From contig DATGJP010000051.1 in NCBI GenBank assembly GCA_035295125.1, positions 55,185-119,184 on the forward strand: DNA of 64,000 nt, written 5' to 3'. Both the position numbers and the translations under genes were made by a program. The notes beneath the pieces are model-generated. The model saw only the letters and a list, made by a program, of their open reading frames with translations. It did not search any database and was not told the origin of the DNA. Below, piece by piece: positions 41,343 to 50,281 of this stretch (positions are counted from its first letter, which is position 1; each line of letters opens with the position of its first letter). Source of the stretch: JAICMB01 sp035295125. GTDB taxonomy: Bacteria; Acidobacteriota; Terriglobia; Bryobacterales; Bryobacteraceae.

Positions 41343-44084
41343 TCACTCGTTCCGCAGAGCCGCCAGCGGATCAATTCGGGACGCCCGCCTTGCCGGCGCA
41401 TAGCCAGCCAGAATCGCGGCGCTCAGGAGGACGGCACCGGCCAGAGCCAGGGTTCCCGGATCGTTGGGCTGGGTCTCGAACAGAAACGATTTGACCAGCC
41501 GGGACGCGCTCAACGCGGCAGGCACGCTAATCGCGAGTCCCACCGCCGAAAGTAGCAGAACGCGGCGCAGAATCATCCATACCACGGCGCTGCGTTGCGC
41601 CCCCAGACACATCCGGAGTCCAATCTCGCCGGCCTGCCGCGCGACGCTGTAGGACATCGTGCCGTAGAGCCCCACGCACGCCATCAGGAGAGCCAGCACC
41701 CCGAAACCCGCGCATAGTTTCGCGAACGTGAGTTCCCGGCTGATCGTCCGATCGATTTCGGCGGCCTGTGTGACCACGTTCGTGACAGGTATGCGTGAAT
41801 CGGCCTCCCGCACGATCTCATGCACACTCTGTACAAACCGCAGCGGATCACCCGAAGTGCGTAGCGCGTAGGTCACTCGGTCCGAAGAAAACTGGCTCGC
41901 CGCTACGAACACGGTCATGGCACTCTCCTCTTCATTTTTCAGGCCGCCGTACCGCACATCACCCGACACGCCGACGATTTCAAGATCGCGCTTCTCGTCC
42001 GGGAGCGTGATGCGCCGGCCCACCGGATTCTCGTTCTCGAAGTACGTCCGCGCCAGTCGCTCGCTGATCACGGCAACCGGCCTGGAACCCGGTTGATCGC
42101 GGTCGTCAATCTCACGCCCGGCCAGGATCGGAATCTGCATCGTCGTGAGGAAACGCGGTCCAGCGGCGAGGGCGCGCGCGTCTTCGACGGTAACATCGCC
42201 GATCTTCATTGATCCCCGGATTGCCTGCCCGGCGCGCGCCGCATTGATGATCGAGGATTGCGAAAGTGTCGCGCTGCTCACGCCGGGGATCGATTCGAAG
42301 CGCTTGCGCAGGCCCGCGTAAAAAGTGGCGATCGCCGGGTCGCGATGCCCGGCCTGGCGCGCATTCAGAGAGAACAGAAGGATGTTCTCGCGAGCGTATC
42401 CCAGTTGGACAGAGTGCAGGTGGTTGAGTGTCCGGACAAACAGGCCCGCGGCGAACAGGATGAGAAAAGAGATCGCGATTTGAGCGACTACCAGAACGCC
42501 CTGCGCGCGATGGCGCGGCCCGCCCCCGCGTCCATTCTTTATAGCGGGCATAACATCCGGACGCGTGGACTGTATCGCTGGAGCGAGGCCAAATAACAGG
42601 CCACAAACCAGTGAGAGAGCCGCTGTCGCCCCCAGCACGTACCAGTTCAATTCCGCGTGCAGCGTGAAGTTCTCCCGCCCGTTGGAGAACAGAAACGTCA
42701 GCGCTCGCACTCCCCAGATTGCAAACAAGACACCGAATGCTCCGCCGAGCGACGCCAGCATCAGACTCTCGGTCAGCAACTGCCGCACGACGCGGAACCG
42801 TCCCGCGCCGAGGCTGAGCCGGACCGCGATTTCGCGGCGTCGGGCGGCGGCCCTGGCGAGCAGCAGGTTCGCGATATTCGCGCACGCAATGGCCAGGATC
42901 AATCCCACCATCGTCAGGAGCACGTACAGAGGCTTCGAATACTGGCGGCGCAAACTACCCAGACCGGCGGCGCCGGGATTCAGCATCAGCGCCGGCAGTT
43001 TGGCGCGCTCACCGTCGGTTGTCGCGGTGGCGGCAATCCATTGATGGAAACGAGGCGCCAGTACTGCCTGCGCCTGGGCCATGCTGACGCCGGGACGCAG
43101 ACGGCCCATCATTTCGATCCAGTAGAAGTTTCCGTCGGGATACATAGCCGCCGCCCGGGCGCCGTCCACGAGCAGATTCGTGTGCAACGGAAGGTAGAGG
43201 TCCGGAGCCGCCGCCGGGTCGACTCCGAAGAATTCCGGCGGCGCAACGCCGATCACCGTAAAGGGCACGTTATCGACGAGAACCGCTTGTCCGATCGCAC
43301 TCGGCGGTCCTCCAAAGCGCTGCTGGCTGGCCGCAAAGCTGATGACCGCGACCGGCGCTGCGCCCGGACGGTCATCTTCGGAGTCGATCAGACGTCCAGC
43401 GGCCGGCGACACTTCAAGGCCGCGAAAATACTCGCCGGTGACGTACTCCGTCGAGGCGCTCGTAGCCTGCCCCCGGATGGCCAGGGTCTTGTTATGTCCG
43501 TTGAAATACCCGAAAAGCGCGGAAAAAACGAAATGCTCCTCGCCGAGCGTCTTGAACGCCCCGTATGGGAAGATGCCAAGCATCATGTCGCCTTTGTCGC
43601 CGGGCCACGCCAGGCCCTGTAGACCGTGCATGACATGGACCCATTCCTTGTTGGCGTTCTGGGGCGGCCGGCTGTGCCAATTCAAGACCACCAGCGACTC
43701 GGGATTGCCCACCGGCAGCGAGCGCAACAGAATCGATTCCATGAAGCTGTAGATCGTCGAATTGGCGCCAATGCCGAGCGCCAGCGACAATACCGCCAAG
43801 GCGCTGAACGCCTTGTTGGCGATCATGGCGCGACAGCCATAGCGGACATCCTGGCCAAGGTCCGACCAAAACCGTGTGATCCAAATCTCCCGCGACTCTT
43901 CGCGCTTTAATTCGACGTTGCCAAATCGCCGGCGCGCTTCGGCGCGGGCATGCTCCGCCGTCATCCCGTCTGCTTCGAGTTCCGCGGCTCTTTCCGCAAG
44001 GTGGAGTTCCATTTCCTCACGCAGCGCCTGGCTGCGCCTGGCGCTTTCTGTCCAATACCTCAGCCGTCGCAACACGTTCCTCAC
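41343..44084 (-). CDS. ADOP-type ABC transporter permease (MacB/FtsX fold)
   Basis: The largest of the three permeases (913 residues). It has the N-terminal ADOP domain (EEMELHLAERAAELEADGMT, then AEARRRFGNVELKREE), the first helix ALAVLSLALGIGANSTIYS, and two MacB core domains. Two FtsX helix triplets follow, the second ending in APARRASRIDPLAALRNE. As with the other copies, no ATPase gene is next to it. It overlaps the PadR gene by four bases (ATGA), so regulator and permease are translated together. Substrate unknown. Confidence 0.93.
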   Translation of the reverse strand: MRNVLRRLRYWTESARRSQALREEMELHLAERAAELEADGMTAEHARAEARRRFGNVELKREESREIWITRFWSDLGQDVRYGCRAMIANKAFSALAVLSLALGIGANSTIYSFMESILLRSLPVGNPESLVVLNWHSRPPQNANKEWVHVMHGLQGLAWPGDKGDMMLGIFPYGAFKTLGEEHFVFSALFGYFNGHNKTLAIRGQATSASTEYVTGEYFRGLEVSPAAGRLIDSEDDRPGAAPVAVISFAASQQRFGGPPSAIGQAVLVDNVPFTVIGVAPPEFFGVDPAAAPDLYLPLHTNLLVDGARAAAMYPDGNFYWIEMMGRLRPGVSMAQAQAVLAPRFHQWIAATATTDGERAKLPALMLNPGAAGLGSLRRQYSKPLYVLLTMVGLILAIACANIANLLLARAAARRREIAVRLSLGAGRFRVVRQLLTESLMLASLGGAFGVLFAIWGVRALTFLFSNGRENFTLHAELNWYVLGATAALSLVCGLLFGLAPAIQSTRPDVMPAIKNGRGGGPRHRAQGVLVVAQIAISFLILFAAGLFVRTLNHLHSVQLGYARENILLFSLNARQAGHRDPAIATFYAGLRKRFESIPGVSSATLSQSSIINAARAGQAIRGSMKIGDVTVEDARALAAGPRFLTTMQIPILAGREIDDRDQPGSRPVAVISERLARTYFENENPVGRRITLPDEKRDLEIVGVSGDVRYGGLKNEEESAMTVFVAASQFSSDRVTYALRTSGDPLRFVQSVHEIVREADSRIPVTNVVTQAAEIDRTISRELTFAKLCAGFGVLALLMACVGLYGTMSYSVARQAGEIGLRMCLGAQRSAVVWMILRRVLLLSAVGLAISVPAALSASRLVKSFLFETQPNDPGTLALAGAVLLSAAILAGYAPARRASRIDPLAALRNE

Positions 44085-44419
44085 TCCGTTCCCATCACGC
44101 GCGCAATCGCCAACGTGAGTTTGGCGTATTTCCCGGTTTCGAGGGCCAGTTGTCTGCGGCCAGCCGCCGTGATCTTGTAGATCCTGGCGCGCCGATTATT
44201 CGACGTCACGCCCCAGGCGCCGTCGATCCAGCCGTTTAGCTCCAGCCGCTGTAGAGCGGGGTACAGCGAACCTTCCTCGACGAGGAGCTCATTGTCGGAC
44301 GACTGTTGAATGAACTGGACGATGCCGTATCCATGGAGGTTGCGGAGCGACAGCGTCCGCAGAATTAGCATGTCCAGGGAACCGGGCAATGAATCGTTCT
44401 TTTGGGCCTTGCGTCCCAT
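44081..44419 (-). CDS. PadR-family transcriptional regulator
   Basis: A 112-residue PadR protein: GSLDMLILRTLSLRNLHGYG, SLYPALQRLELNGWIDGAWG and the wing NNRRARIYKITAAGRR. It is coupled by a four-base overlap to the downstream ADOP permease, which it presumably controls. The start at ATG 44419 (MGRKAQK) is preferred; the frame is open to 44446. It differs from the first PadR in its N-terminal extension and in the 3'-terminal helix, and so probably senses something different. Confidence 0.92.
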   Translation of the reverse strand: MGRKAQKNDSLPGSLDMLILRTLSLRNLHGYGIVQFIQQSSDNELLVEEGSLYPALQRLELNGWIDGAWGVTSNNRRARIYKITAAGRRQLALETGKYAKLTLAIARVMGTE

Positions 44420-44432
44420 ACCTAGAATTCTC

Positions 44433-44484
44433 AGCTTACGCCGCAAAGATCAAGAGAGTCAAATTCGGATTCGTTCTCAAATTC
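44433..44484 (-). promoter_or_regulatory. Possible promoter and direct repeats upstream of the second PadR
   Basis: On the minus strand, TTGACT (44462-44457) and TAAGCT (44438-44433) are 18 bases apart; the -10 is weak. Two direct repeats of TCAAATTC on the plus strand (44459-44466 and 44477-44484) cover the -35 and the region upstream, and may be regulator sites. The remainder of the gap to 44698 has no supported gene. Confidence 0.35.
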
Positions 44485-44698
44485 AGCTCCTTCGAGGAAG
44501 CGGACAGCTTGGATCGAGCGTGGAGTTTCGAACCTTGCGAGTGCCGGTGCCGGAGGGGCGCGAGGTGGATTGGCTGTTCGCTCTTTTCTCAAGTTTTCGG
44601 AGGGCTTGCCGGCGTGGTACGTGACCAACCGGGCGCGGGAGGCGGTGTAAGGCGGAAATAGGAACCCATGCTCCTAGGGCGGCGGGGCGTCCAATCGA

Positions 44699-45112
44699 TC
44701 AGCGGCCTAAGGCGATTACGAAATAAAGCGCCGGGGTTTTGCCGACGTTGCGCCAGCCGTGCTCTTCGTTCGAGGCCACATAGGCCACGCCGCCCGGGCC
44801 GATCGTCGAGGCGTTGCCGTTGATCGTTACTTCCATCGTCCCGTCTTTGATCAGGATCATTTCTTCGTGTTCGTGATGATGCGGGGCGTGGGGGAGTTCT
44901 CCGGGCTGCAGCTCGGTCAGGTGGATGTCGACGTGAAAGCCCGTGTGCGTCGCTCCGTCGAAGACCTTGCGCTCCAGGTTGGTCGGGTGCTTCGTGATGG
45001 GAAGGTCTTCGAATTTGTAGGTTTTTGAGGGGAGTTTGGCGATGTCGGCTTTCGCGGCGGTGGCCGAGAGTGCGGCTAGGATGAGGCTTAGGTCGCGGCG
45101 TGTGTAGGTCAC
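44699..45112 (-). CDS. Exported cupin-domain protein
   Basis: A 137-residue single-cupin protein. The metal motif HAPHHHEHEEM is followed by the later SNEEHGW strand, which gives the usual His/Glu ligand set. It begins with a leader of twin-arginine type (YTRRDLSLILAALSATAAKA), implying folded, metal-loaded export. Small exported cupins may be dioxygenases or isomerases; nothing points to the substrate. It is downstream of the aminopeptidase gene on the same strand, separated by two hairpins. Confidence 0.85.
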   Translation of the reverse strand: MTYTRRDLSLILAALSATAAKADIAKLPSKTYKFEDLPITKHPTNLERKVFDGATHTGFHVDIHLTELQPGELPHAPHHHEHEEMILIKDGTMEVTINGNASTIGPGGVAYVASNEEHGWRNVGKTPALYFVIALGR

Positions 45113-45137
45113 TCGACCAGTTTAGCTTTCCCGAAAA

Positions 45138-45173
45138 GGCGGATTGCCAATCCGCCGCAGGCTACCAGCCTGC
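45138..45173. repeat. Two back-to-back hairpins between pepA and the cupin gene
   Basis: GGCGGATTG-C-CAATCCGCC (45138-45156) is directly followed by GCAGGCT-ACC-AGCCTGC (45157-45173). Both stems are perfect (9 and 7 bp). The second matches the copy at 1445-1461 including flanks. They begin two bases after the aminopeptidase stop in the direction of transcription and may end or stabilise its transcript. Confidence 0.75.
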
Positions 45174-45174
45174 A

Positions 45175-46620
45175 TCACGACCAGTTGAGGGCGAGGTGGA
45201 TGAAGGTGCGGACGGCGGCTCCGGAGGGGCCTTTGGCCATCCAGGCTTTTGCGTCGTCGAGCCAGGCGGTTCCGGCGATGTCGAGGTGCGCCCAGGGGAG
45301 GTCTCCCGCGAACTCTTTCAGGAAATAGGCCGCGGTGATGGCTCCTCCATTGCGGCCTCCTATGTTCTGCAGGTCGGCGAAGGCACTCTTGAGCTGCTCT
45401 TTGTATTCGTCGTCGAGGGGCATTTGCCACATCTTCTCGCCTTCGGATTTCGCAGAGGCGAGCACCTTCTTGACGAAGGCATCATTGTTGGTGAAGACGC
45501 CAATGTTGATGGTGCCGAGGGCGACTACGATCGCTCCGGTCAGGGTGGCGGCGTCAACCAGGTGCGTGCAGCCGAGCCGGGCGGCGTACGTCAGGGCGTC
45601 GGCAAGAATCAGGCGGCCTTCGGCGTCCGTGTTTAGCACTTCGACGGTTTTGCCTGCCAGGGAAGTCACGATGTCGCCCGGGCGCTGGGCCTTGCTTCCG
45701 GGCATGTTTTCAACGGCGGGAATCAGGGCCGTGACGGGAATCGCGGGCTTGAGTTGGGCGATGGCCCGCATCGCGCCCAAGACTGCCGCTCCTCCGGCCA
45801 TGTCGTATTTCATCTTTTCCATGCCGTCGGCGGGCTTGATCGAGATGCCTCCGGTGTCGAAGGTCACGCCTTTGCCGACCAGCCCGAGATGATCGCGGCT
45901 CACCGACCCATCGGCCGGCTTGTAACGGATGATGATGAGGGCCGGGGGTTCGGCGCTGCCTTGCGCGACGCCCAGCAGAGTGCCCATGCCGAGCTGCCGC
46001 ATGCGGTCCTGTTCGAGGACTTCGCATTCGAGTCCTTGCTCGGCGGCCATTTGACGGGCGCGGTCGGCGAGGGCCAGAGGCGTGAGAACGTTGGGCGGTT
46101 CGTTCGCGAGCACACGGGTGAAGTTCTGCGATTCGGCGATGATGCGTCCGCGTCCGGCTGCGGCCTCCGATCCTCCGGCGATGGTCAGCGAGTCGATCTG
46201 CTTTTCATTCTTCTTGGGGTCGGTCTTGAGCTGATCCGGTTCGAAGTCGCCGAGAATCGCACCTTCCACGGCGGCGGCCGTGAATTCGTCGTTTTGATAG
46301 GCGCCTTCGAGCGAAATGGCGATGTTACGGGCTCCCTTGGCTTTCAGCGAACGAGCCACGACGCCGGCCAGTTTTCGGAGCTCGGGGGTTCCGAAGCGAT
46401 CTGCCTTGCCGCCGCCGGCTAGGACTAAGCGTTTCGCCTTCAGCGCCGCCGGACGGTGCAGGACGGAGATTTCGAGTGACTTACCGCTGAATTCACCAGA
46501 TCCATATAAGTCGTCGATTCGATCGTCGCCGATCGAGGGTTGTTGGCCTTCGAAACCAATCACTACGAGGGCGTCGACTTCCAGTTCTGGCAACGGACCA
46601 CTGAAGGTAGCAATCTTCAT
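45175..46620 (-). CDS. pepA: Leucyl aminopeptidase, M17 family
   Basis: The 481-residue enzyme has the two M17 signatures: GKGVTFDTGGISIKP with the metal-binding aspartate and lysine, and NTDAEGRLILADAL. It removes N-terminal residues from peptides in the cytoplasm and forms hexamers in known members. The start at 46620 (KIATFSGPLPELEVDALVV) is the one that matches the family; the frame runs on upstream into smpB and is not coding there. It follows smpB by ten bases and is thus the second gene of that operon. Confidence 0.95.
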   Translation of the reverse strand: MKIATFSGPLPELEVDALVVIGFEGQQPSIGDDRIDDLYGSGEFSGKSLEISVLHRPAALKAKRLVLAGGGKADRFGTPELRKLAGVVARSLKAKGARNIAISLEGAYQNDEFTAAAVEGAILGDFEPDQLKTDPKKNEKQIDSLTIAGGSEAAAGRGRIIAESQNFTRVLANEPPNVLTPLALADRARQMAAEQGLECEVLEQDRMRQLGMGTLLGVAQGSAEPPALIIIRYKPADGSVSRDHLGLVGKGVTFDTGGISIKPADGMEKMKYDMAGGAAVLGAMRAIAQLKPAIPVTALIPAVENMPGSKAQRPGDIVTSLAGKTVEVLNTDAEGRLILADALTYAARLGCTHLVDAATLTGAIVVALGTINIGVFTNNDAFVKKVLASAKSEGEKMWQMPLDDEYKEQLKSAFADLQNIGGRNGGAITAAYFLKEFAGDLPWAHLDIAGTAWLDDAKAWMAKGPSGAAVRTFIHLALNWS

Positions 46621-46630
46621 TAAGTTTTTC

Positions 46631-47140
46631 TCACTTTCTTCGCATGGCGGCCCGCGCTTCGGCTTCCATCTCCCGCGTGCGCTCGGACTCGCGCTTGTCG
46701 TGCAATTTTTTGCCTCGGGCGACCGCCAGTTCACACTTAATGCGGCCTTCCTTGAGGTACATTTTTGTCGGGATGAGCGCCAGGCCCTTTTCCCGCGACT
46801 TGCCCAGGAGCTTGTCAATCTCCTGGCGGTGGAGCAACAGTTTACGGCGCCGTGTTGGTTCGTGGTTTTCGCGGTTCCCGTGGGAGTAGTGGCTGATATG
46901 GGCGTTCATCAGCCAGGCTTCGTTGCCGATCACTTCGGCGAAGCTATCCTTGAGCTGGACCTTGCCGCTCTTGGCCGCCTTCACTTCAGTCCCCGTGAGG
47001 ACAAGTCCGGCTTCGTACCGCTCGATTAGGAAATAGTTGTGGGCGGCTGAGCGATTGTCGCTCAGGATCTTGATGCCAGGCTCTTTCCGGGAACTCAACG
47101 TTTTCTTATCAACGCGGGCAAACGCCTTTTCGTCAATCAC
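46631..47140 (-). CDS. smpB: SsrA-binding protein SmpB
   Basis: The 169-residue product has the SmpB OB-fold core: ILSDNRSAAHNYFLIERYEA, LTGTEVKAAKSGKVQLKDSF, then NHEPTRRRKLLLHRQEIDKL. It ends with the basic tail RGKKLHDKRESER. It carries tmRNA to stalled ribosomes in trans-translation. The start is GTG at 47140, giving about 20 residues before the usual start of the domain, a little longer than most members. The tmRNA gene itself was not found nearby. Confidence 0.96.
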   Translation of the reverse strand: MIDEKAFARVDKKTLSSRKEPGIKILSDNRSAAHNYFLIERYEAGLVLTGTEVKAAKSGKVQLKDSFAEVIGNEAWLMNAHISHYSHGNRENHEPTRRRKLLLHRQEIDKLLGKSREKGLALIPTKMYLKEGRIKCELAVARGKKLHDKRESERTREMEAEARAAMRRK

Positions 47141-47204
47141 TTATGTGGGTGAGTGCCGCTAGGCTCACTGAGATTCTAGCACAGGGTACTTCGAATCAAT
47201 TAAG

Positions 47205-49718
47205 ATGAATCTTTTCTATCGCTTACGCGGTCTTGCACTGCTCATGGCCGTCCTTATGCTCGATCCGGGCGCAACGCTGTTCGCCCGAAATCGCAAAGGC
47301 GACAAGCTGTACAAGCAGGCGCAACAAGCGGAGGCAAAGAAGGACTGGGACAAGGCGCTGGAGCTTTATGAAGAGGCGTTGAGCCAGGACCCGTCGGACC
47401 CGGCATACGACATGGGTGCGCGGCGCGCGCGTTTCCAGGTCAGTGAAATCCATACCGGCGCCGCGAAGAAGCTGCGGGACTCCGGCAAGCTGGAAGAAGC
47501 CCTGGTGGAATATCAGAAGGCGTTCGCGATCGATCCCGCGAATGCCCTGGCTTTGCAGGAAATCCAGCGCACGACGGAGATGATCAATCAGAAGAAGAAG
47601 GGCAACGTCAAGCCCGGCGAGGAGAGTCTCACTCCCGCCGAGAAGGCCCGCAAGGATGCCGAGGAACGGATGTCCTCCATTCTTCCGCTGCCCACGCTGA
47701 AGCCGGTCACAAACTTCATCTCCTATCTGAAGCTCAACAACCAGCCGACGAAAGTGCTGTACGAGACGGTCGGGAAGTACGCCGGAGTGAATGTCATTTT
47801 CGATGCGCAGATGCAGGCGCCGACGGGCGGAAAAGGGATCAACGTAGAGATCAGCAATAACACCGTGGACCAGGCGTTCGATTACCTGGGGCTGCTCACC
47901 AAAACCTACTGGAAGCCGGTGACGCCGAACACGATTTTTGTCACCGACGACAACGTGACCAAGAAACGCGACTACCAGGACCAGGTGGTGAAGACGTTCT
48001 ACCTGAAGAACGTCACGAGCACGCAGGAGTTTCAGGAGATCGTCGTGGCAGTGCGTTCGGTCACCGACATCCGGCGCATGTTCCCGTTTAACGCGCAGAA
48101 CGCCGTGATCTGCCGGGGAACCGCGGATCAGATTGCGCTGGCGGAGAAGTTGTTTCACGACCTGGACAAGGCCAAGGCCGAGGTGGTGGTGGATTTCGTC
48201 GTGATGGAAGCGAATAGCGATCGGACGCGCGACATTTCCATGACGCTGGCTTCGGGCTCGACGAATGGGCTCTCGCTGCCGATCGGATTCACTCCTCGAA
48301 ATCCGGTGTTGTTGGGCAACAGCACCGGCTCTACGGGCACTACAGGCACGACCACAACAGGCACCACCACGACAGGCACGACTACGACGGGCACCACGAC
48401 CACGGGGACCACTCCGACGGGAACCGGCACAACGGGACTGGGAAGCACGGGTATAGGCACTGGATTGGGTGGTTATGGCGGCACCAGCACCGGCACGCCG
48501 GCACAGAATTACGTCTCCCTGGGACAGATTGGAAAGATCGGGTTTAATGACTTTTCGATTTCGCTGCCTAATGCGCTTCTGCAGGCGGTGATGACCGACA
48601 ACACGACCCGGGTCTTGCAGAAGCCTCAGGTTCGAGCGTCCGATGGTCAAAAGGTAACGCTCAAGATCGGCGACAAGATACCTTACGCGACGGGCAGTTT
48701 CCAGCCCGGATTTGCGGGATCGGTGGGCGGTGTAAGCCCGCTGGTGAGCACGCAGTTCCAGTTTGCGGAGACCGGCGTGAACGTGGAAGTGACGCCGCAC
48801 GTGCACGGCAGCGACGAAGTGACGCTGCACGTGTTGATCGACATTTCGAACGTCAGCCAGCAAATCACGATCGGCGGACTGCAGCAGCCGGTTATTTCAC
48901 AGCGCAAGAGCGAAGCGGACATCCGGCTGCGGGACGGCGAGGTGAATATTCTTGGCGGGCTGACGCAGGTGCAGGACACGAAGTCGATTTCGGGGCTTCC
49001 CGGGATTACTTATGTTCCGGTGCTCGGACACTTGTTTGGCGATCACAACACCGACAAGCAACATCGCGAGCTGCTGATTGCTCTCATTCCGCACATCGTG
49101 CGCACGCCGGACATCACGCCGCTCGACACGGCGGAGATTGCAGCCGGCACGGAGCAGGATGTAAAGCTGAATTTCGCCGAGCCGATGGAAACGCCGACGG
49201 AACCGGCCAAGCCGGCGGTTCCGGTAAAACCGGGGGTTCCGGAAGCGACGGTGCCTAGCGCGCCTACGCTGCCAAGCACGTCCGCGGCACCAGGGCCGAG
49301 CGGGATTCCGGTGTTGAGCCTGGTGCCTTCGACGGTTCAGGTGGCGCTCAGCGCTCCGGTGGTGGAAACGCTGAATGTGCAGAACATCACGGACCTGGTG
49401 TCGGCCGGGCCGGTCCATCTGCAATGGGATCCGCGACTGCTTCGTTTGAATGACGTCTCACAGGGCGACCTGATGAAGTCGGATGGGCAGAATCCGCCGA
49501 TTATAGACATTCGAAATGATTCCGGGGACGCCACGATCATCGTGTCGCGAGTTACAGGAGCAGCGGGGGTGAGCGGCACGGGCTCGCTTGCGAAGCTGAC
49601 TTTCATGGCCATCGGGAAGGGAACGGGATCGATCATGATCTCGGATGCATCATTGAAGGACTCGAAAGGGCAGGCGATTCCCGTAAGCACTGCGACGGTT
49701 CCGGTGACGGTTCAATGA
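47205..49718 (+). CDS. GspD-like secretin with TPR and cohesin domains (copy A)
   Basis: This 837-residue outer-membrane protein begins with a signal peptide and two TPR motifs (about 30-130: LYKQAQQAEAKKDWDKALEL). N0/N1 secretin domains follow (VLYETVGKYAGVNVIFD to EKLFHDLDK). A Thr/Gly linker (about 377-411) and the C-domain of the secretin come next (VLQKPQVRASDG, VNILGGLTQVQDT, RELLIALIPHIVR). A cohesin-like module makes up about 705-837. It should form the outer-membrane pore of a type II-like secretion system. A cohesin on a secretin is distinctive of acidobacterial systems. It overlaps the first prepilin gene by four bases. Confidence 0.93.
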   Translation: MNLFYRLRGLALLMAVLMLDPGATLFARNRKGDKLYKQAQQAEAKKDWDKALELYEEALSQDPSDPAYDMGARRARFQVSEIHTGAAKKLRDSGKLEEALVEYQKAFAIDPANALALQEIQRTTEMINQKKKGNVKPGEESLTPAEKARKDAEERMSSILPLPTLKPVTNFISYLKLNNQPTKVLYETVGKYAGVNVIFDAQMQAPTGGKGINVEISNNTVDQAFDYLGLLTKTYWKPVTPNTIFVTDDNVTKKRDYQDQVVKTFYLKNVTSTQEFQEIVVAVRSVTDIRRMFPFNAQNAVICRGTADQIALAEKLFHDLDKAKAEVVVDFVVMEANSDRTRDISMTLASGSTNGLSLPIGFTPRNPVLLGNSTGSTGTTGTTTTGTTTTGTTTTGTTTTGTTPTGTGTTGLGSTGIGTGLGGYGGTSTGTPAQNYVSLGQIGKIGFNDFSISLPNALLQAVMTDNTTRVLQKPQVRASDGQKVTLKIGDKIPYATGSFQPGFAGSVGGVSPLVSTQFQFAETGVNVEVTPHVHGSDEVTLHVLIDISNVSQQITIGGLQQPVISQRKSEADIRLRDGEVNILGGLTQVQDTKSISGLPGITYVPVLGHLFGDHNTDKQHRELLIALIPHIVRTPDITPLDTAEIAAGTEQDVKLNFAEPMETPTEPAKPAVPVKPGVPEATVPSAPTLPSTSAAPGPSGIPVLSLVPSTVQVALSAPVVETLNVQNITDLVSAGPVHLQWDPRLLRLNDVSQGDLMKSDGQNPPIIDIRNDSGDATIIVSRVTGAAGVSGTGSLAKLTFMAIGKGTGSIMISDASLKDSKGQAIPVSTATVPVTVQ
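48333..48437 (+). repeat. Seven tandem 15-base units encoding a Thr-Gly linker
   Basis: The stretch is exactly seven five-codon units of the type xxxTG, most of them TTTTG. Synonymous codons vary, so the repeat is kept more at the protein than the DNA level. Copy B of the secretin has a shorter, less regular linker at the same position. Confidence 0.75.
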
Positions 49719-50281
49719 GGATGCGGTCCACCGGCAGGCTGAATGGGTGCGTCCAGGCGACCCCAATTGAACCTTGCATGAGTTCTGCCGAGGAACCGCC
49801 TGCTTCACCTTTCTACAGCTCGCGACGGAAGCAGCGCGGGCTTACGCTGGTTGAGCTGATTGTCGCGTTTACGATTCTGGCGCTGTTATCGACCATGGCG
49901 CTGCCGCTGACGGCCTACAAGATCAAGCGTGAGAAGGAAAAGCAGCTTCGCGAGGCGCTGGTCGAAATGCGCGCGGCCATCGATAAGTACAAAGATGCCG
50001 CCGACCAGGGAAAGCTCGGGACCCAGAAGCTCGATTCGGACAATTATCCCGAGAGTCTCGATGTTCTGGTGGAGGGCGTGAAGCTGTCTGGCGCGGTAGA
50101 TAAGAAGGTCCATTTTCTGCGGCGGATCCCGAAGGATCCGATGACGAATTCCTTCGACTGGGGCAAGCGCAGCACGCGCGACGATACGACCTCGCAATCG
50201 TGGGGCGGACAGAATGTTTTTAACGTTTACACGAAGAGTACGGAGAAGGCACGCGATGGTACGCCCTATTCAGAGTGGTAA
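49715..50281 (+). CDS. Type II secretion pseudopilin (GspG-like), copy 1
   Basis: A prepilin of up to 188 residues with the cleavage and helix motif RGLTLVELIVAFTILALL (Gly before Leu, Glu at +5). A globular domain follows with KYKDAADQGKLGTQKLD and RIPKDPMT. It would be processed by PilD/GspO and form part of the pseudopilus that works with the neighbouring secretin. The frame opens at 49715, overlapping the secretin stop (ATGA); 49778 is an alternative start that gives a 20-residue leader. The protein ends in GTPYSEW, the same tail as the next pilin. Confidence 0.88.
   Translation: MRMRSTGRLNGCVQATPIEPCMSSAEEPPASPFYSSRRKQRGLTLVELIVAFTILALLSTMALPLTAYKIKREKEKQLREALVEMRAAIDKYKDAADQGKLGTQKLDSDNYPESLDVLVEGVKLSGAVDKKVHFLRRIPKDPMTNSFDWGKRSTRDDTTSQSWGGQNVFNVYTKSTEKARDGTPYSEW

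Noticed and set aside
41088..41555. A 155-codon plus-strand frame
   Set aside because: It is antisense to the zinc-protease fragment and the end of the ADOP permease, both of which carry recognisable motifs.
44389..44661. A 90-codon plus-strand frame upstream of the second PadR
   Set aside because: It starts inside the PadR gene on the other strand and changes character midway; at best it includes a relic, reported as a weak finding.
47141..47204. Search for a tmRNA or promoter between smpB and the secretin
   Set aside because: The gap is only 64 bases; no tmRNA-like acceptor stem or clear -35/-10 pair was visible.
48333..48437. Tandem repeats considered as a CRISPR-like array
   Set aside because: The units are in frame within a gene, 15 bases long with no spacers, and encode a Thr-Gly linker.
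47223..48863. A 546-codon open frame on the minus strand
   Set aside because: Antisense to secretin copy A; rich in Arg/His as expected from the complement of a GC-rich gene, with no recognisable motif. A similar shadow exists opposite copy B.
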